A stretch of DNA of 64,000 bases from Epilithonimonas hungarica (GCF_900102265.1 NZ_FNBH01000003.1:496001-560000); one strand, 5' to 3'; shown: positions 35,288 through 45,307, counted from the stretch's first letter. The notes: generated from the letters alone by a model not told the origin. A program made the numbers and translations.

Positions 35288-37195
35288 TTAGAAACTTCCG
35301 GTAAATTTCACTTTGATACCGAGCTGAAAATTGGCAATAGTCTTGAAGATTTCGATTAAAGTTACTTGTTCTATTTTGGTCAGTTTGCTGATTTCAATAT
35401 AATTATCAGGATGTTTTTTGTCAATATTAATTTGATTTGCCTGATTTTTTAAGCGGAGCGCCATCAGATAATAGTAAGACTGATGCATCTCGTTATATTG
35501 TTCCTGAGTGAAAATCCCTATTTCTGTAAGCTTTTTCATTCTTTCGCCGGTATTTTCTATTTCCAGATGGTTTTTCAATGCATAAACACGAATCAAATCC
35601 ACAATTGGAGACATTGCCGTTTTGATATCGAAAACTTCTGATTTTCCGATGGTCTGAGTTTTTATTCTTTTAAAAAAAGTCAAAGGAGGTTCGTATTGCA
35701 ATGCATTTTTTGCAATATGTGCAAAGAAAATTTGATTGGGTGAAACGAGTTTTTCATTGATAAAAGTTTTCAGCTCACGCACAATATTTTCGTCACCGTA
35801 AATAAAACGAAAATCAAAAAAAGTGGAAAATTTCATTGCATTTTCCGGTACAGATTCTTCAATCCATTGGCTGTAATTTCTTTTCCAATGGGAAAGAGAA
35901 TGTGTCCATTTGGGATTACTTGCCATAAAGCCGCCTTTGCAGTATTCGAAACCAATCGTATTGAGGTCGTCTGAAACTTTTTTGGCAAAATCCAGAAAAT
36001 ATTCCCGCACCATTTCCCTGTATTCATTGGCTTTGTCTTCGTAGATGATTCCGTTATCCTGGTCGGTACTCAGCGTCTGCTCTTTCCTTCCTTCACTTCC
36101 GGTGACAATGAAGGCAAATTTTGCAGGTGGTTTTCCAATTTCTTTGATGACTTTTTCTATCACTTTTCCGGTAATGGTGTCGGCAATCGTAGTGATGACC
36201 TGACTGGCAATTTCACCGTGCACTCCCCTTCCCAAAAGCTGATTGATAATATCCGGAACCTGATTCCATTTTTTGCGGAGTTCTTCGGTATTTTCTGCCT
36301 GCTTTACGGACTGGATAAAAACCAGCGGACTTTGCGCCTGCTCGCTCAGCAAACGGTTTCTGCTCAAAAAACCGACATATTCTTCCTTATTTTTCACTAA
36401 AATATACCGTGATTTGGTTTTAAACATCATCAAAACGGCTTCATATAAATAGGCATCGGTAGAAATGCTAACAATCGGATTATCCATCGCTTCCGAGATG
36501 GCTATTCTTGAATCCAGACAACGGGCGATGACATTATCTCTTAAAGTAATATCTGTCGCATAACCAATAATCTCGTCACTCCCCGATTTTTTGATAAAAA
36601 TACAGCTTACTTTATTGGCTGCCATCATTTTAGCAGCTTCAAAGACAGGCGTATTTTCCTCACACGAAACGATGCTCTTGTAAGCAATGCCTTCAATTTT
36701 TCTGGAATACAACTGGTCGGCTGCGAAATAACTTTCCTCGAAAGTGGCGGGTGTTTTTACAAAATGAGAAAACTCCTCATCCAACATTTTTTTACCAAAA
36801 TCTGAAGTGAAATAGTGAAAAAAATCTTCGTAGGCATTACACAATTCGTAAAATTCCTTTCTGGGTAAGGTGTAAACCACGGTTCCTTTTTTGGCTATGG
36901 CAGATTTCAATGCACGAACCCTGTTCAGAATAATGGAAATTCCGCCAAAACAATAAGGTTTATGATGTTTGGTTACCGCTCTTTTGTTTTCTGAGGCATC
37001 GAAAAAAAAAGTTTCATACTCGCCGGATGCAATAATGCTTACGCCTGTCATCTCCGTCACATCTTGACGATAAATAAGGGTATCTTTAGCAAACTCGGTT
37101 TTTGTAAGGTACTCAGAAATTTCTACAAGAACCGTTTCTGGCAAAAGATGGAAAGGTTCTGTTATTTTTAATAACGAAACAACTTTTTCCTGCAT
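35288..37195 (-). CDS. cNMP-binding / CBS pair / DUF294 nucleotidyltransferase-like protein
   Basis: A 635-residue cytoplasmic protein. In order: a cyclic-nucleotide-binding-like barrel (about 10-130), a CBS domain pair (about 165-290) likely to bind adenine nucleotides, a DUF294 nucleotidyltransferase fold (about 320-455) with GSEGRKEQTLSTDQDNG keeping the GS and Asp-x-Asp motif, and the DUF294 C-terminal helical domain. The reaction is unknown. It sits 5 bp downstream of a DEDDh exonuclease gene, a pairing seen in other bacteria, often near solute symporter genes as here. It converges on araR with 2 bp between stops. Confidence 0.9.
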   Translation of the reverse strand: MQEKVVSLLKITEPFHLLPETVLVEISEYLTKTEFAKDTLIYRQDVTEMTGVSIIASGEYETFFFDASENKRAVTKHHKPYCFGGISIILNRVRALKSAIAKKGTVVYTLPRKEFYELCNAYEDFFHYFTSDFGKKMLDEEFSHFVKTPATFEESYFAADQLYSRKIEGIAYKSIVSCEENTPVFEAAKMMAANKVSCIFIKKSGSDEIIGYATDITLRDNVIARCLDSRIAISEAMDNPIVSISTDAYLYEAVLMMFKTKSRYILVKNKEEYVGFLSRNRLLSEQAQSPLVFIQSVKQAENTEELRKKWNQVPDIINQLLGRGVHGEIASQVITTIADTITGKVIEKVIKEIGKPPAKFAFIVTGSEGRKEQTLSTDQDNGIIYEDKANEYREMVREYFLDFAKKVSDDLNTIGFEYCKGGFMASNPKWTHSLSHWKRNYSQWIEESVPENAMKFSTFFDFRFIYGDENIVRELKTFINEKLVSPNQIFFAHIAKNALQYEPPLTFFKRIKTQTIGKSEVFDIKTAMSPIVDLIRVYALKNHLEIENTGERMKKLTEIGIFTQEQYNEMHQSYYYLMALRLKNQANQINIDKKHPDNYIEISKLTKIEQVTLIEIFKTIANFQLGIKVKFTGSF

Positions 37196-37200
37196 AGTTA

Positions 37201-37845
37201 TTATTTCATTTTATTTGTTAAAAATTTCAATTTAGATTCGATTTCGTGATGTATTTTCTGAATTTCATCTTCTGAAATTTCTCCCCTTGAACGAATTTCA
37301 AAGAAACATTTTGCCGTCATTTCCGCATCAATCATCGCATCGTGAGAGCGTTCCATTTTTTCATTGAAAAGAAATTCAAAAAGCTGGTTCAAGCGAAGAT
37401 AATTGACGTTTGGATTCAAATTATAGTCATTACTTTTAAGCATTGTACAGTAAAAATGACTTTGCTGAAAAGGATTTTCCAGATTAGCTCTATAAAAGTC
37501 ACAGCTCAACGTATCAATATCAAATTCTGTGAAATGTCCAATGATTAACGGTTGATATTTTTGAATATCTGCTGAAAGTTTTTCTAAAACAAAACTTCTT
37601 GCTTGTCCGTTTTTGGTTAAAAATTCTTTAGTAATTCCGTGTATTTTGAATGATTTGACACTAATTTTCAAAACGTCAACATCAATGTAGCAATTTTCTC
37701 TTTTAATTTCGTTACCGTTTTCATCATAAATAATCCACGAAACCTGAACTGCTGAAGGCCAATTTTCGGTTTCAGAGTAAGGTAAATCCCAGCGTTTCGG
37801 GATGCCTGTGGTTTCGGTGTCGATAAAAAGGAGATGTTTTTTCAA
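37201..37845 (-). CDS. DEDDh 3'-5' exonuclease (DnaQ-like)
   Basis: A 214-residue exonuclease of the DNA polymerase III epsilon fold. Catalytic residues are visible as FIDTETTG (Exo I, Asp and Glu), GHFTEFDIDTL (Exo II Asp) and the His and Asp of SHDAMIDAEMTAKCF (Exo III). It has no polymerase-binding tail of the replicative epsilon type. It is 5 bp upstream of the DUF294/CBS gene, so the two are expressed together and probably act on the same nucleic acid or nucleotide, which is not known. Confidence 0.9.
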   Translation of the reverse strand: MKKHLLFIDTETTGIPKRWDLPYSETENWPSAVQVSWIIYDENGNEIKRENCYIDVDVLKISVKSFKIHGITKEFLTKNGQARSFVLEKLSADIQKYQPLIIGHFTEFDIDTLSCDFYRANLENPFQQSHFYCTMLKSNDYNLNPNVNYLRLNQLFEFLFNEKMERSHDAMIDAEMTAKCFFEIRSRGEISEDEIQKIHHEIESKLKFLTNKMK

Positions 37846-37884
37846 AACTTTATTTAAAATTATAAAATCATCAGAATATTTAAC

Positions 37885-37919
37885 AAAAATAGGATGCCAA
37901 ATGATGACATCCTATTTTT
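37885..37919 (-). terminator. Terminator after the arabinose operon
   Basis: AAAATAGGATG and CATCCTATTTT arms around a 12-base loop, with a T tract on the minus strand (and A/T symmetry on both sides). It lies 15 bp after the symporter stop, ending the araB-D-A-epimerase-symporter run before the exonuclease gene. Confidence 0.85.
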
Positions 37920-37933
37920 AATTTATTTTAAAA

Positions 37934-39661
37934 TTACCAGAATCTTACGTAAAGTGCGGTCAATAAAAGAACCGTCACTACAATCATAACCAAAGTTCTG
38001 TTATCTACTTTAAACATCGTTGCATCAATTGCAAAAGCTTTCGGATTCACTTTCGGACCAGCCAAACTTATCATTACCATTACAGCAACCGTGATAAAGA
38101 ATGACCATCCCATATTAATCAAAAATGGAATTTCCGTAATCGTGTGAACCACGCCATTCTCTAGTTTTTCATACGTGAAAGCTGTGTACAACCAAGTTTC
38201 TTTCCCGAAAATATCTACTGCAAAACTATTGAAGAAAATCGCCAGTAAAAAGCCAAGAAGAACGCCTACTAAAGCTGCTGTTCCTGTTGTTCTCTTCCAA
38301 AACATTCCCAAAAGGAACATCGCAAAGACACCCGGACTGATGAATCCTGTATATTTCTGAATAAACGTGAAACCACCTTCTCCTCCGATTCCCAAAACAT
38401 CCGTCCACGTAAATGCCAAAGCAACAGCCATTGCGATGATAATTGCCCAACGTCCTGTTCTTACCATCTGGATTTCGGTTGCATCGGCTTTCAGGTATTT
38501 TTTATAAATATCTAAAGTGAAAATTGTTGAAATACTGTTTACTTTTCCCGCCAATGACGCAACAATTGCCGCCGTCAATGCTGCAACTGCAAGACCTTTA
38601 AGCCCTGTTGGTAAAAATCCTAAAATTGCAGAATAAGCACCATCTTTCACTCCATTGAAACCAGGCAAATGTCCTTTTGTATATAAAACATACGCTGCAA
38701 TTCCCGGAAGCATTACGATAATCGGCATAAATAATTTTAAAAATCCTGCGAATAAAATTCCGGTTCTTGCGGTTTTCAAATCAGCTCCTAAAGCACGTTG
38801 CGTGATGTATTGGTTACATCCCCAATAATTGAGATTTACAATCCATTGCCCTGCAAAATACATCGCCAAGCCCGGTAGAACCACATATTTCTGAACATTC
38901 AGATTTTCCGGCATTGCCAAAGTTGTGGTAGTTGTCGTTGGTTTATCAAGCATTAATTTGAAATGTTGCGGTGCTTCATTCATCAAAGTCTGAAAACCTG
39001 CAAAAGCATTTCCTACAGCCGCACCGTTGATTCTCTGGTCAACAATCTGAAGAGCCATATAAACCGTTGCAAAACCTCCGATAATCAAAACAGCTACCTG
39101 AATAACGTCGGTATATCCGATTACTTTCATTCCTCCTAAACCAATCAGTAAAGCCATAAGAAGTAATCCGACCATTATAATATGAAGATTATCTCCACCC
39201 AACAATGTATCAATTGCCAAAGCTCCAAGATAAAGAATTGAAGTAAGGTTTACAATTACATACAGAAACAGCCAGAAAACAGCCATAATCAGCGAAACCG
39301 ATTTGTTGTAACGGGTTTCCAGAAATTGGGGCATTGTATAAATCTTATTTTTAAGATAAATCGGAATGAACCAAACCGCAATGATAATCAATGCAATCGC
39401 TGCAATCCATTCGTAAGCTGCCACAGCAATTCCTACGAAAAATCCTTCCCCACTCATCCCGATAAACTGCTCCGCCGAAATGTTGGAAGCAATCAAACTG
39501 GCACCAATTGCCCACCAAGTGAGTGAGCCTTCTGCAAGGAAATAATCTTTACTGCCAGTAGCTGCAGATTTTTTTCTGTTGTAAATCCAGATTCCGTAAC
39601 CGGCTACCACCACAAAATAAACAAGAAATATGATGATATCAATCGTTGCTAAGTTTCCCAT
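37934..39661 (-). CDS. Sodium/solute symporter, SGLT-like sugar transporter
   Basis: A 575-residue inner-membrane protein with about fourteen helices of the sodium:solute symporter family. It shows WWAIGASLIASNISAEQFIGMSGEGF near the N-terminus, YNKSV, GGMKVIGYTDVIQ and LAGKVNSISTIFTLDIYKKYL, typical of the sugar-transporting SglT branch. Its start lies 3 bp after the epimerase stop within the arabinose operon, so L-arabinose is the likely substrate, although the branch also moves glucose, galactose and xylose. Confidence 0.92.
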   Translation of the reverse strand: MGNLATIDIIIFLVYFVVVAGYGIWIYNRKKSAATGSKDYFLAEGSLTWWAIGASLIASNISAEQFIGMSGEGFFVGIAVAAYEWIAAIALIIIAVWFIPIYLKNKIYTMPQFLETRYNKSVSLIMAVFWLFLYVIVNLTSILYLGALAIDTLLGGDNLHIIMVGLLLMALLIGLGGMKVIGYTDVIQVAVLIIGGFATVYMALQIVDQRINGAAVGNAFAGFQTLMNEAPQHFKLMLDKPTTTTTTLAMPENLNVQKYVVLPGLAMYFAGQWIVNLNYWGCNQYITQRALGADLKTARTGILFAGFLKLFMPIIVMLPGIAAYVLYTKGHLPGFNGVKDGAYSAILGFLPTGLKGLAVAALTAAIVASLAGKVNSISTIFTLDIYKKYLKADATEIQMVRTGRWAIIIAMAVALAFTWTDVLGIGGEGGFTFIQKYTGFISPGVFAMFLLGMFWKRTTGTAALVGVLLGFLLAIFFNSFAVDIFGKETWLYTAFTYEKLENGVVHTITEIPFLINMGWSFFITVAVMVMISLAGPKVNPKAFAIDATMFKVDNRTLVMIVVTVLLLTALYVRFW

Positions 39662-39664
39662 AAT

Positions 39665-40822
39665 TTATTTTTTAACTGAGAATTTATAAATCGTTTTAGT
39701 CTGATATTTTTGTCCCGGCTTCAGTTCTGTTGAAGGGAAAGAAGGCTGATTCGGAGAATCCGGAAAATGCTGGGTTTCTAAGCAAAAACCTGTTCTGAAT
39801 TCATTTTTGCCACCTGTTTTGGTATCGAATTTCCCGTCAAGAAAGTTTCCGGAATAGAACTGAACGCCCGGTTCGTCTGTTAAAACTTCCATCACTCTTC
39901 CCGATTCAGGATGATACACTTTGGCGATACTTCTCATTCCGCTTCCGTTCAGAATCCAGTTGTGGTCGTAGCCTTTTCCTTTTTTCAGCTGTTCGTCATC
40001 AGAATTGATATCTTTTCCAATTGGTTTTGAAACGGTGAAATCAAAAGGACTTCCTTTTACCGCTTTTTCTTCGCCAGTAGGAATTAAAGTTTCATTCACA
40101 GGTAAGAATTTATCTGCATTGATTTGCAATTCGTGGTCGGTAATCGTTTTCGTAAAATTCCCTGAAAGGTTGAAGTATGAATGTTGAGTAAGATTAACAA
40201 CCGTTGCTTTATCTGTTGTAGCTTCGTAAGAAATCTCCAAAGCATTATCGTCTGTCAAAGTATATAAAACAGTGGTCGTCAGTTTTCCGGGATAACCTTC
40301 TTCGCCATCTTCACTTGTGTAAGTCAGCTTCAACGTCGGGAATTTCGTATCTTTTACCGTTTCAATATTCCAGAATTTGGTATGAAAACCTTCTTTTCCG
40401 CCGTGAAGACTGTTGGGTCCGTCATTTTTATCAATATCGTAAGTTTTACCTTCCAAAGTGAATTTTGCATTGGCAATTCTGTTTCCGTAACGACCAATCA
40501 AAGCGCCAAAATAGTAAGGATTACCGTTGAAATAATCTTCCGGTTTTGTGAAGCCTAAAACGACATCTTCATATTTTCCGTTTTTATCGGGAGCTGTGAG
40601 TGAGGTGATAATGCCTCCTAAATTGATGACTTCCACCTTCATCCCGTTTTTATTCGTTAAAGTATATTTTTTGATGGAATCGCCTTTCGCTGTTACTCCG
40701 TAATCTGAAACCTGTATGTTTTCCATATTCTCTTTTTGAGGCTGATTATTATTTTCTTTTTTATTGCACCCGAAAATACATAAAAGCGCAATAATAATCA
40801 GGTTATAAGTTATTTTTTTCAT
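39665..40822 (-). CDS. Aldose 1-epimerase, lipoprotein
   Basis: A 385-residue galactose mutarotase-like enzyme converting alpha and beta anomers of aldoses. A lipoprotein signal ends at Cys19 (CIFGC), so it is outside the cytoplasm. Family motifs are GRYGNRIANAKF, NSLHGGKEGF with the catalytic His, TQHSYFNLSG with the second His, and the late GFCLETQHFPDSPNQ containing the catalytic Glu. In an arabinose operon directly before the Na+/sugar symporter, it would set the anomer available for uptake. Confidence 0.93.
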   Translation of the reverse strand: MKKITYNLIIIALLCIFGCNKKENNNQPQKENMENIQVSDYGVTAKGDSIKKYTLTNKNGMKVEVINLGGIITSLTAPDKNGKYEDVVLGFTKPEDYFNGNPYYFGALIGRYGNRIANAKFTLEGKTYDIDKNDGPNSLHGGKEGFHTKFWNIETVKDTKFPTLKLTYTSEDGEEGYPGKLTTTVLYTLTDDNALEISYEATTDKATVVNLTQHSYFNLSGNFTKTITDHELQINADKFLPVNETLIPTGEEKAVKGSPFDFTVSKPIGKDINSDDEQLKKGKGYDHNWILNGSGMRSIAKVYHPESGRVMEVLTDEPGVQFYSGNFLDGKFDTKTGGKNEFRTGFCLETQHFPDSPNQPSFPSTELKPGQKYQTKTIYKFSVKK

Positions 40823-40843
40823 AGTCTGAATGATTTTGCAAGA

Positions 40844-42340
40844 TTAACGATAATAAATTTCATTCCAGCGAAGGGTATTCTTAAAATCACGGATTTTTGT
40901 GTCTTCATCGATAACAAGAGATTCAATTCCTGCAATTTCTGCAAAATCTTCCAGCTGCTCTGCACTGATGTTTTCACTGTAACACGTGTGATGCGCTCCA
41001 CCAGCCAAAATCCAGGCTTCTGCAGCCGTATACAAATCAGGAAGCGGCTTCCAAAGAACTCTTGCCACAGGAAGTTTTGGTAATTCTTCGGTAATTTCCA
41101 ACGCTTTTGTTTTATTAATTAAAAGCCTGAAATGATTTCCAAAATCCATCAAAGCAGCATTGAGAGAATCAATATTTCCTCTTGAATTGAAAACCAAACG
41201 AACCGGATCTGCTTTTCCACCAATTCCCAACGGATGAATTTCACAAGATGGTTTGTCAACCGCCAAAACGGGGTCAACTTCCAGCATATGAGAACCCAAA
41301 ACGGAAGGGTTTGAAGGATTTAAATGATAAGTATAATCTTCCATAAAGGCATTTCCACCCTCAAGACCTTGTCCCATTGTTTTCATTGCACGAACCAAAG
41401 CCGCCGTTTTCCAGTCGCCTTCTCCGGCGAATCCGTATCCTTTTTCCATCAGTCTTTGAACGGCAATTCCCGGAAGCTGTTCCAATCCGTGGAGGTCTTC
41501 AAAAGTATCTGAGAAGCCTTTAAAGTTTCCGTCTTTCAGGAATTTCTCTAAACCTAATTCTATTCTTGCTGCCGCTTCAAGAGATTTTCTGTTGCTTCCG
41601 CCTGAAAGAAGAGATTCAGCCATTTTGTAAGACGCTTCATATTCTTCCATTAAAGTTTTGATTTCGCCATCACCAATGGAATTGACAACGCTTACCAAAT
41701 CCCCGATTCCCCAAGTGTTTACCGAAAATCCGAATTTGGTTTCCGCTTCTACTTTATCACCATCGGTTACGGCAACATATCTCATATTATCTCCGAAACG
41801 GGCGAACTTCGCACCTTGCCAATCGTCCCAACCTGCTGCAACACGGCTCCAGTCTCCAATTTGTTTCTGAACTCTTTCGTCTGCCCAATGTCCGACAACC
41901 ACTTTTCGGTTTTTGCGAAGACGGCTTACCATAAATCCGAATTCACGGTCACCGTGTGCCGCCTGATTCAGATTCATAAAATCCATATCCATCGTAGACC
42001 ACGGAATATCCTGATTGAACTGCGTATGAAGATGCAACATTGGTTTTTGTAAAGCGGTCAAACCACGAATCCACATTTTGGCAGGTGAAAACGTGTGCAT
42101 CCAGGTTACAATTCCGATACAGTCTTTTGAGAAATTAGCAGCTGTAAGGGTTTCAAAAATTTCTTCCGTAGTTTTTACCGTTGGTTTCAGAACAACTTTT
42201 ACCGGAATTGATGAAGAAATATTAAGCGCTTCAACAATTTTCTGTGAATGTTCTGCAACCTGCGCTAAGGTTTCAGGTCCGTATAAATGCTGACTTCCTG
42301 TGATGAACCAGATTTCTTTTGTATTGAGAAGTGTTAACAT
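40844..42340 (-). CDS. araA: L-arabinose isomerase
   Basis: A 498-residue isomerase converting L-arabinose to L-ribulose with a divalent metal. Landmarks are [17 protein letters not shown] at the N-terminus, [18 protein letters not shown], the metal ligands in [15 protein letters not shown] and [17 protein letters not shown], and a late HHTCYS. The length is normal. It is preceded by araD with a 196-bp gap containing a family C repeat, and followed after 21 bp by the epimerase. Confidence 0.96.
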   Translation of the reverse strand: MLTLLNTKEIWFITGSQHLYGPETLAQVAEHSQKIVEALNISSSIPVKVVLKPTVKTTEEIFETLTAANFSKDCIGIVTWMHTFSPAKMWIRGLTALQKPMLHLHTQFNQDIPWSTMDMDFMNLNQAAHGDREFGFMVSRLRKNRKVVVGHWADERVQKQIGDWSRVAAGWDDWQGAKFARFGDNMRYVAVTDGDKVEAETKFGFSVNTWGIGDLVSVVNSIGDGEIKTLMEEYEASYKMAESLLSGGSNRKSLEAAARIELGLEKFLKDGNFKGFSDTFEDLHGLEQLPGIAVQRLMEKGYGFAGEGDWKTAALVRAMKTMGQGLEGGNAFMEDYTYHLNPSNPSVLGSHMLEVDPVLAVDKPSCEIHPLGIGGKADPVRLVFNSRGNIDSLNAALMDFGNHFRLLINKTKALEITEELPKLPVARVLWKPLPDLYTAAEAWILAGGAHHTCYSENISAEQLEDFAEIAGIESLVIDEDTKIRDFKNTLRWNEIYYR

Positions 42341-42375
42341 ATTTTATAAATGATAATTGATTTTATTTTTCCTTG

Positions 42376-42422
42376 TTCCATAGTTTTCACCTACGGCTAC
42401 TGATATTGAACCCTTCGGGTTC
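42376..42422. repeat. Family C repeat, copy 3
   Basis: CCATAGTTTTCACCTACGGCTA followed by GATATTGAACCCTTCGGGTTC, the third copy of the unit at 25263-25378. It lies between araD and araA. Confidence 0.8.
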
Positions 42423-42536
42423 TGATTGCAATCCAAATATTACGAGATTTTGTCTTGTGATTATTTGAATCTTCTCTTAGGACTTTATTAGTATTGTTAA
42501 AAAGCCAATTGCTAATTGCCAAAAGCTAATAGCCGT

Positions 42537-43235
42537 TTACTGTCCGTAATAGGCATTTTTGCCGTGTTTTCGTTCGTAATGTTTTTTGATGAGTGAATCT
42601 TTAAGGCGTGGTGCATTTGGGTTGATTTGTCTTGTTCGATATGCCATCTCTGCAATGGTTTCCAAAACTTTGCTGTTGTAAACGGCTTTATCAGCATTTT
42701 TACCCCAAGTAAATGGTCCGTGATTTCCGATAAGTACCATTTCTACTTCTTCGTATGACAATTCTTTTTCTTTGAAGCAATCAAGAATCTGGATTCCTGT
42801 ATTGTATTCGTAATTTCCTTCGATTAAATCATCACGCATTGGCGGTGCACAGGGAATATCTGTTGTCAGATGGTCTGCGTGAGTCGTCCCGAAAATCGGA
42901 ATATCCATCTGAGCCTGCGCCCAAGCGACCGAATAAATGGCGTGAGTATGTGAGATTCCGCCAATGTTTTCCCAGTTTTTGTAAAGATAAGCGTGGGTTT
43001 TGGTGTCGGAAGATGGTCTTAAGTTTCCTTCAACCACATTGGCATCGTAATCTAAAATCACAATGTCTTCCGGTTTTAAAAGTTCGTAAGGAACACCGCT
43101 CGGTTTGATGGCAAAGATTCCTTTTTCACGGTCGACGGCACTTACGTTTCCGAATGTGTAAACGACCAGCTTCAAAGCATCCAACTGCATATTGGCTTCG
43201 TAACATTCTCTCTGGAGTTCTTTATAGATGCTCAT
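42537..43235 (-). CDS. araD: L-ribulose-5-phosphate 4-epimerase
   Basis: A 232-residue class II aldolase-fold epimerase converting L-ribulose-5-phosphate to D-xylulose-5-phosphate, the entry point to the pentose phosphate pathway. The zinc site is visible as SHTHAIYSVAWAQA with paired histidines and the later GNHGPFTWG; GTTHADH carries an acidic/His pair used in catalysis. It lies between araB and araA in the order B-D-A. The 237-bp gap to araB carries a family A repeat. Confidence 0.96.
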   Translation of the reverse strand: MSIYKELQRECYEANMQLDALKLVVYTFGNVSAVDREKGIFAIKPSGVPYELLKPEDIVILDYDANVVEGNLRPSSDTKTHAYLYKNWENIGGISHTHAIYSVAWAQAQMDIPIFGTTHADHLTTDIPCAPPMRDDLIEGNYEYNTGIQILDCFKEKELSYEEVEMVLIGNHGPFTWGKNADKAVYNSKVLETIAEMAYRTRQINPNAPRLKDSLIKKHYERKHGKNAYYGQ

Positions 43236-43324
43236 TTTAGTTTTATTAAATGATTAAAAGATTAAAATAATTTAAAGATTACAGGTTACCTATTTCGGGC
43301 TGCATACCTTATTGGTTTAGTTTC

Positions 43325-43418
43325 AGCATTGAATCTCACGCAGCCCGACCTGAGTGGAGCTCTTTTTGTGTAGCAAAGCGGAACAAAAAAGCGGGAACGG
43401 AGGGCGGATAAAGCTGCC
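43325..43418. repeat. GCAGCCCG...AAGCTGCC mosaic repeat (family A), copy 3
   Basis: It runs from GAATCTCACGCAGCCCGAC through GAGCTCTTTTTGTGTAGCAA and GCGGAACAAAAAAGCGGGAA to GGGCGGATAAAGCTGCC. It shares its interior with copy 2 and its borders with both other copies. It lies between araB and araD. Confidence 0.8.
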
Positions 43419-43472
43419 ATAAAATCTTTGGTTATTAGTTGTTATTTTAAAATTGAATGTGATTTCTATCAA

Positions 43473-45170
43473 CTATAAACTGTCAACAATCAACTTCTTC
43501 TTTGATTTGATATTGTTTTCCGTGAAGTCAGCAAGAATCTGATATTGACTCATTAATTCCGCATATTTTTCTACGTGCTCTGTCTGCGGGAAATATTCGG
43601 CTTCGAAATCAGAACCCATTTTCTGGCTTGCTTCTTGGACATTGTGATAAACTCCTGCTGCAACGGCTGCGTAAATCGCTGCTCCCAAAGCCGGCGCCTG
43701 GTCGGATGCTGCTACTACAATAGGCATATTCAGGACGTTTGCCAAAGTCTGCATAATGAATGGCGATTTTCTGGCAACACCACCAATTCCAATGACTTTT
43801 TCGATTTTTACGCCTTCTTCTTCGAAACGGTCAACGATTTTTTTGGAACCGAAACAAATGGCATTCACCAATGCTTTGAAAATATGCGGTGCTTTTGTTC
43901 CGAGTGAAAGATTGCTGATAGCTGCTTTCAATTCCTGATTTGCATCGGGCGTTCTGCGTCCGTTCACCCAATCCAATGCGATAGGAACGGCTTCGGAAAG
44001 AGGAATTTTTTCGGCTTCCAAAGTCAGATTTCGGATGAGATTGTTTTCTATTTCCTCTTTTAAAAGTTGTTTTTGATTGTCATCGATGATATTAGAATTC
44101 ATCAGAATATTTTGGGTTGGCCACAGCAGAATGTCTTTGTACCAAGCCAATAAATCTCCGAACGCCGACTGACCTGCCTCCAGACCAATTAGTCCCGGAA
44201 TGACCGAACCGTTGACCTGTCCGCAAATTCCTTTGACCGTTTTGTCTCCGATAATTTCGTTGGGTGCAACCATAATATCGCAGGTGGAAGTTCCCATAAT
44301 TCGGATAAGCGTGTTCTCCTCTACTTTTGCGCCGACTGCTCCTGAATGGGCGTCGAAAGTTCCTACGGCAATCACTGTGTTGGTTGTCAAGCCTAGTTTT
44401 GCTGCCCATTCTTGATTTAAATTTCCTGCAACCTCATCGGAAGTGTAAGTTTTATCGTACAATCTGTCACGAAGTTCAGCTAAAGACGCGTCTAACTGAC
44501 CAAGGAAATCTTTTGACGGCAATCCGTTCCACGATTCGTGCCACATCGCTTTGTGACCGGCCGCACAACGGCTTCTTTTGAAAGTTGCCAAATCCTGATG
44601 GTCGGAAAGTAGAAATGTGATATAATCACAATGTTCCATCCAACTGTAAGCCTCATTTTTTACATTTTCATCAACTCTGTTGATGTGAAGGATTTTTGCC
44701 CAAAACCATTCGGAAGAATAGATTCCACCTTCAAATTTGGTGTAATCTTCGCCTCCCCAATTTCTCGCCAAATGGTTGATTTCTTCTGCTTCATGAATGG
44801 ATGTATGGTCTTTCCATAAAATCATCATCGCATTGGGGTTTTGTTCGAAACCAGGCGTTAAAGCCAGTGCAATTCCTTCTTTATTTACCGGAAGCGGCGA
44901 TGAACCAGTGGTATCAATACAGATGCTGACAATACTTTCGGGTGCTACTCCACTTTCTTTGACAACATCGGAAATGGTTTTTTCCAAACCTTCGATATGG
45001 TCAAGCGGATGCTGACGGAATTGATTTTGTTCCGGCTGGCAGAATTTTCCTTCTTTCCATCTTTGGTAGTAGCTTACGGATGTTGCGAGCTCGGCTCCGT
45101 TTTCTGTATCAATCAGGACTGCACGCACCGAATCCGTACCATAATCTAACCCGATAACATATTTCTTCAT
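43473..45170 (-). CDS. araB: Ribulokinase
   Basis: A 565-residue FGGY-family kinase phosphorylating L-ribulose at O5. The N-terminal phosphate motif is IGLDYGTDSVRAVLID, with DTTGSSPLP, SRCAAGHKAMWHESWNG, GTFDAHSGAVG, IMGTSTCDIMVAP and the C-terminal GGVARKSPFIMQTLANVL. It is the first gene of araB-araD-araA-epimerase-symporter. Its promoter has a perfect TATATTTG box with the AraR-type palindrome 15 bp upstream. Confidence 0.96.
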   Translation of the reverse strand: MKKYVIGLDYGTDSVRAVLIDTENGAELATSVSYYQRWKEGKFCQPEQNQFRQHPLDHIEGLEKTISDVVKESGVAPESIVSICIDTTGSSPLPVNKEGIALALTPGFEQNPNAMMILWKDHTSIHEAEEINHLARNWGGEDYTKFEGGIYSSEWFWAKILHINRVDENVKNEAYSWMEHCDYITFLLSDHQDLATFKRSRCAAGHKAMWHESWNGLPSKDFLGQLDASLAELRDRLYDKTYTSDEVAGNLNQEWAAKLGLTTNTVIAVGTFDAHSGAVGAKVEENTLIRIMGTSTCDIMVAPNEIIGDKTVKGICGQVNGSVIPGLIGLEAGQSAFGDLLAWYKDILLWPTQNILMNSNIIDDNQKQLLKEEIENNLIRNLTLEAEKIPLSEAVPIALDWVNGRRTPDANQELKAAISNLSLGTKAPHIFKALVNAICFGSKKIVDRFEEEGVKIEKVIGIGGVARKSPFIMQTLANVLNMPIVVAASDQAPALGAAIYAAVAAGVYHNVQEASQKMGSDFEAEYFPQTEHVEKYAELMSQYQILADFTENNIKSKKKLIVDSL

Positions 45171-45228
45171 TGTTGCGATGAATTAAATTTTAATAAATGT
45201 TGACATTTCTCTTATTGAGAGAATAAAA

Positions 45229-45272
45229 CAAATATAAATTTTTATTTTAAATAAATGTAAATATTACACTTA
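45229..45272 (-). promoter_or_regulatory. araR operator: araB promoter with AraR-type palindrome
   Basis: On the minus strand a perfect -7 box TATATTTG (45229-45236) is preceded by 15 bp and the 21-bp palindrome at 45252-45272, with half-sites TAAATGTAA and TTACACTTA. The palindrome covers the position expected for the -33 element, which suits repression in the absence of arabinose. Confidence 0.75.
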
Positions 45273-45307
45273 ATTTTATTTTTCCTTTTATTAATGGTAT
45301 TTTGCGG

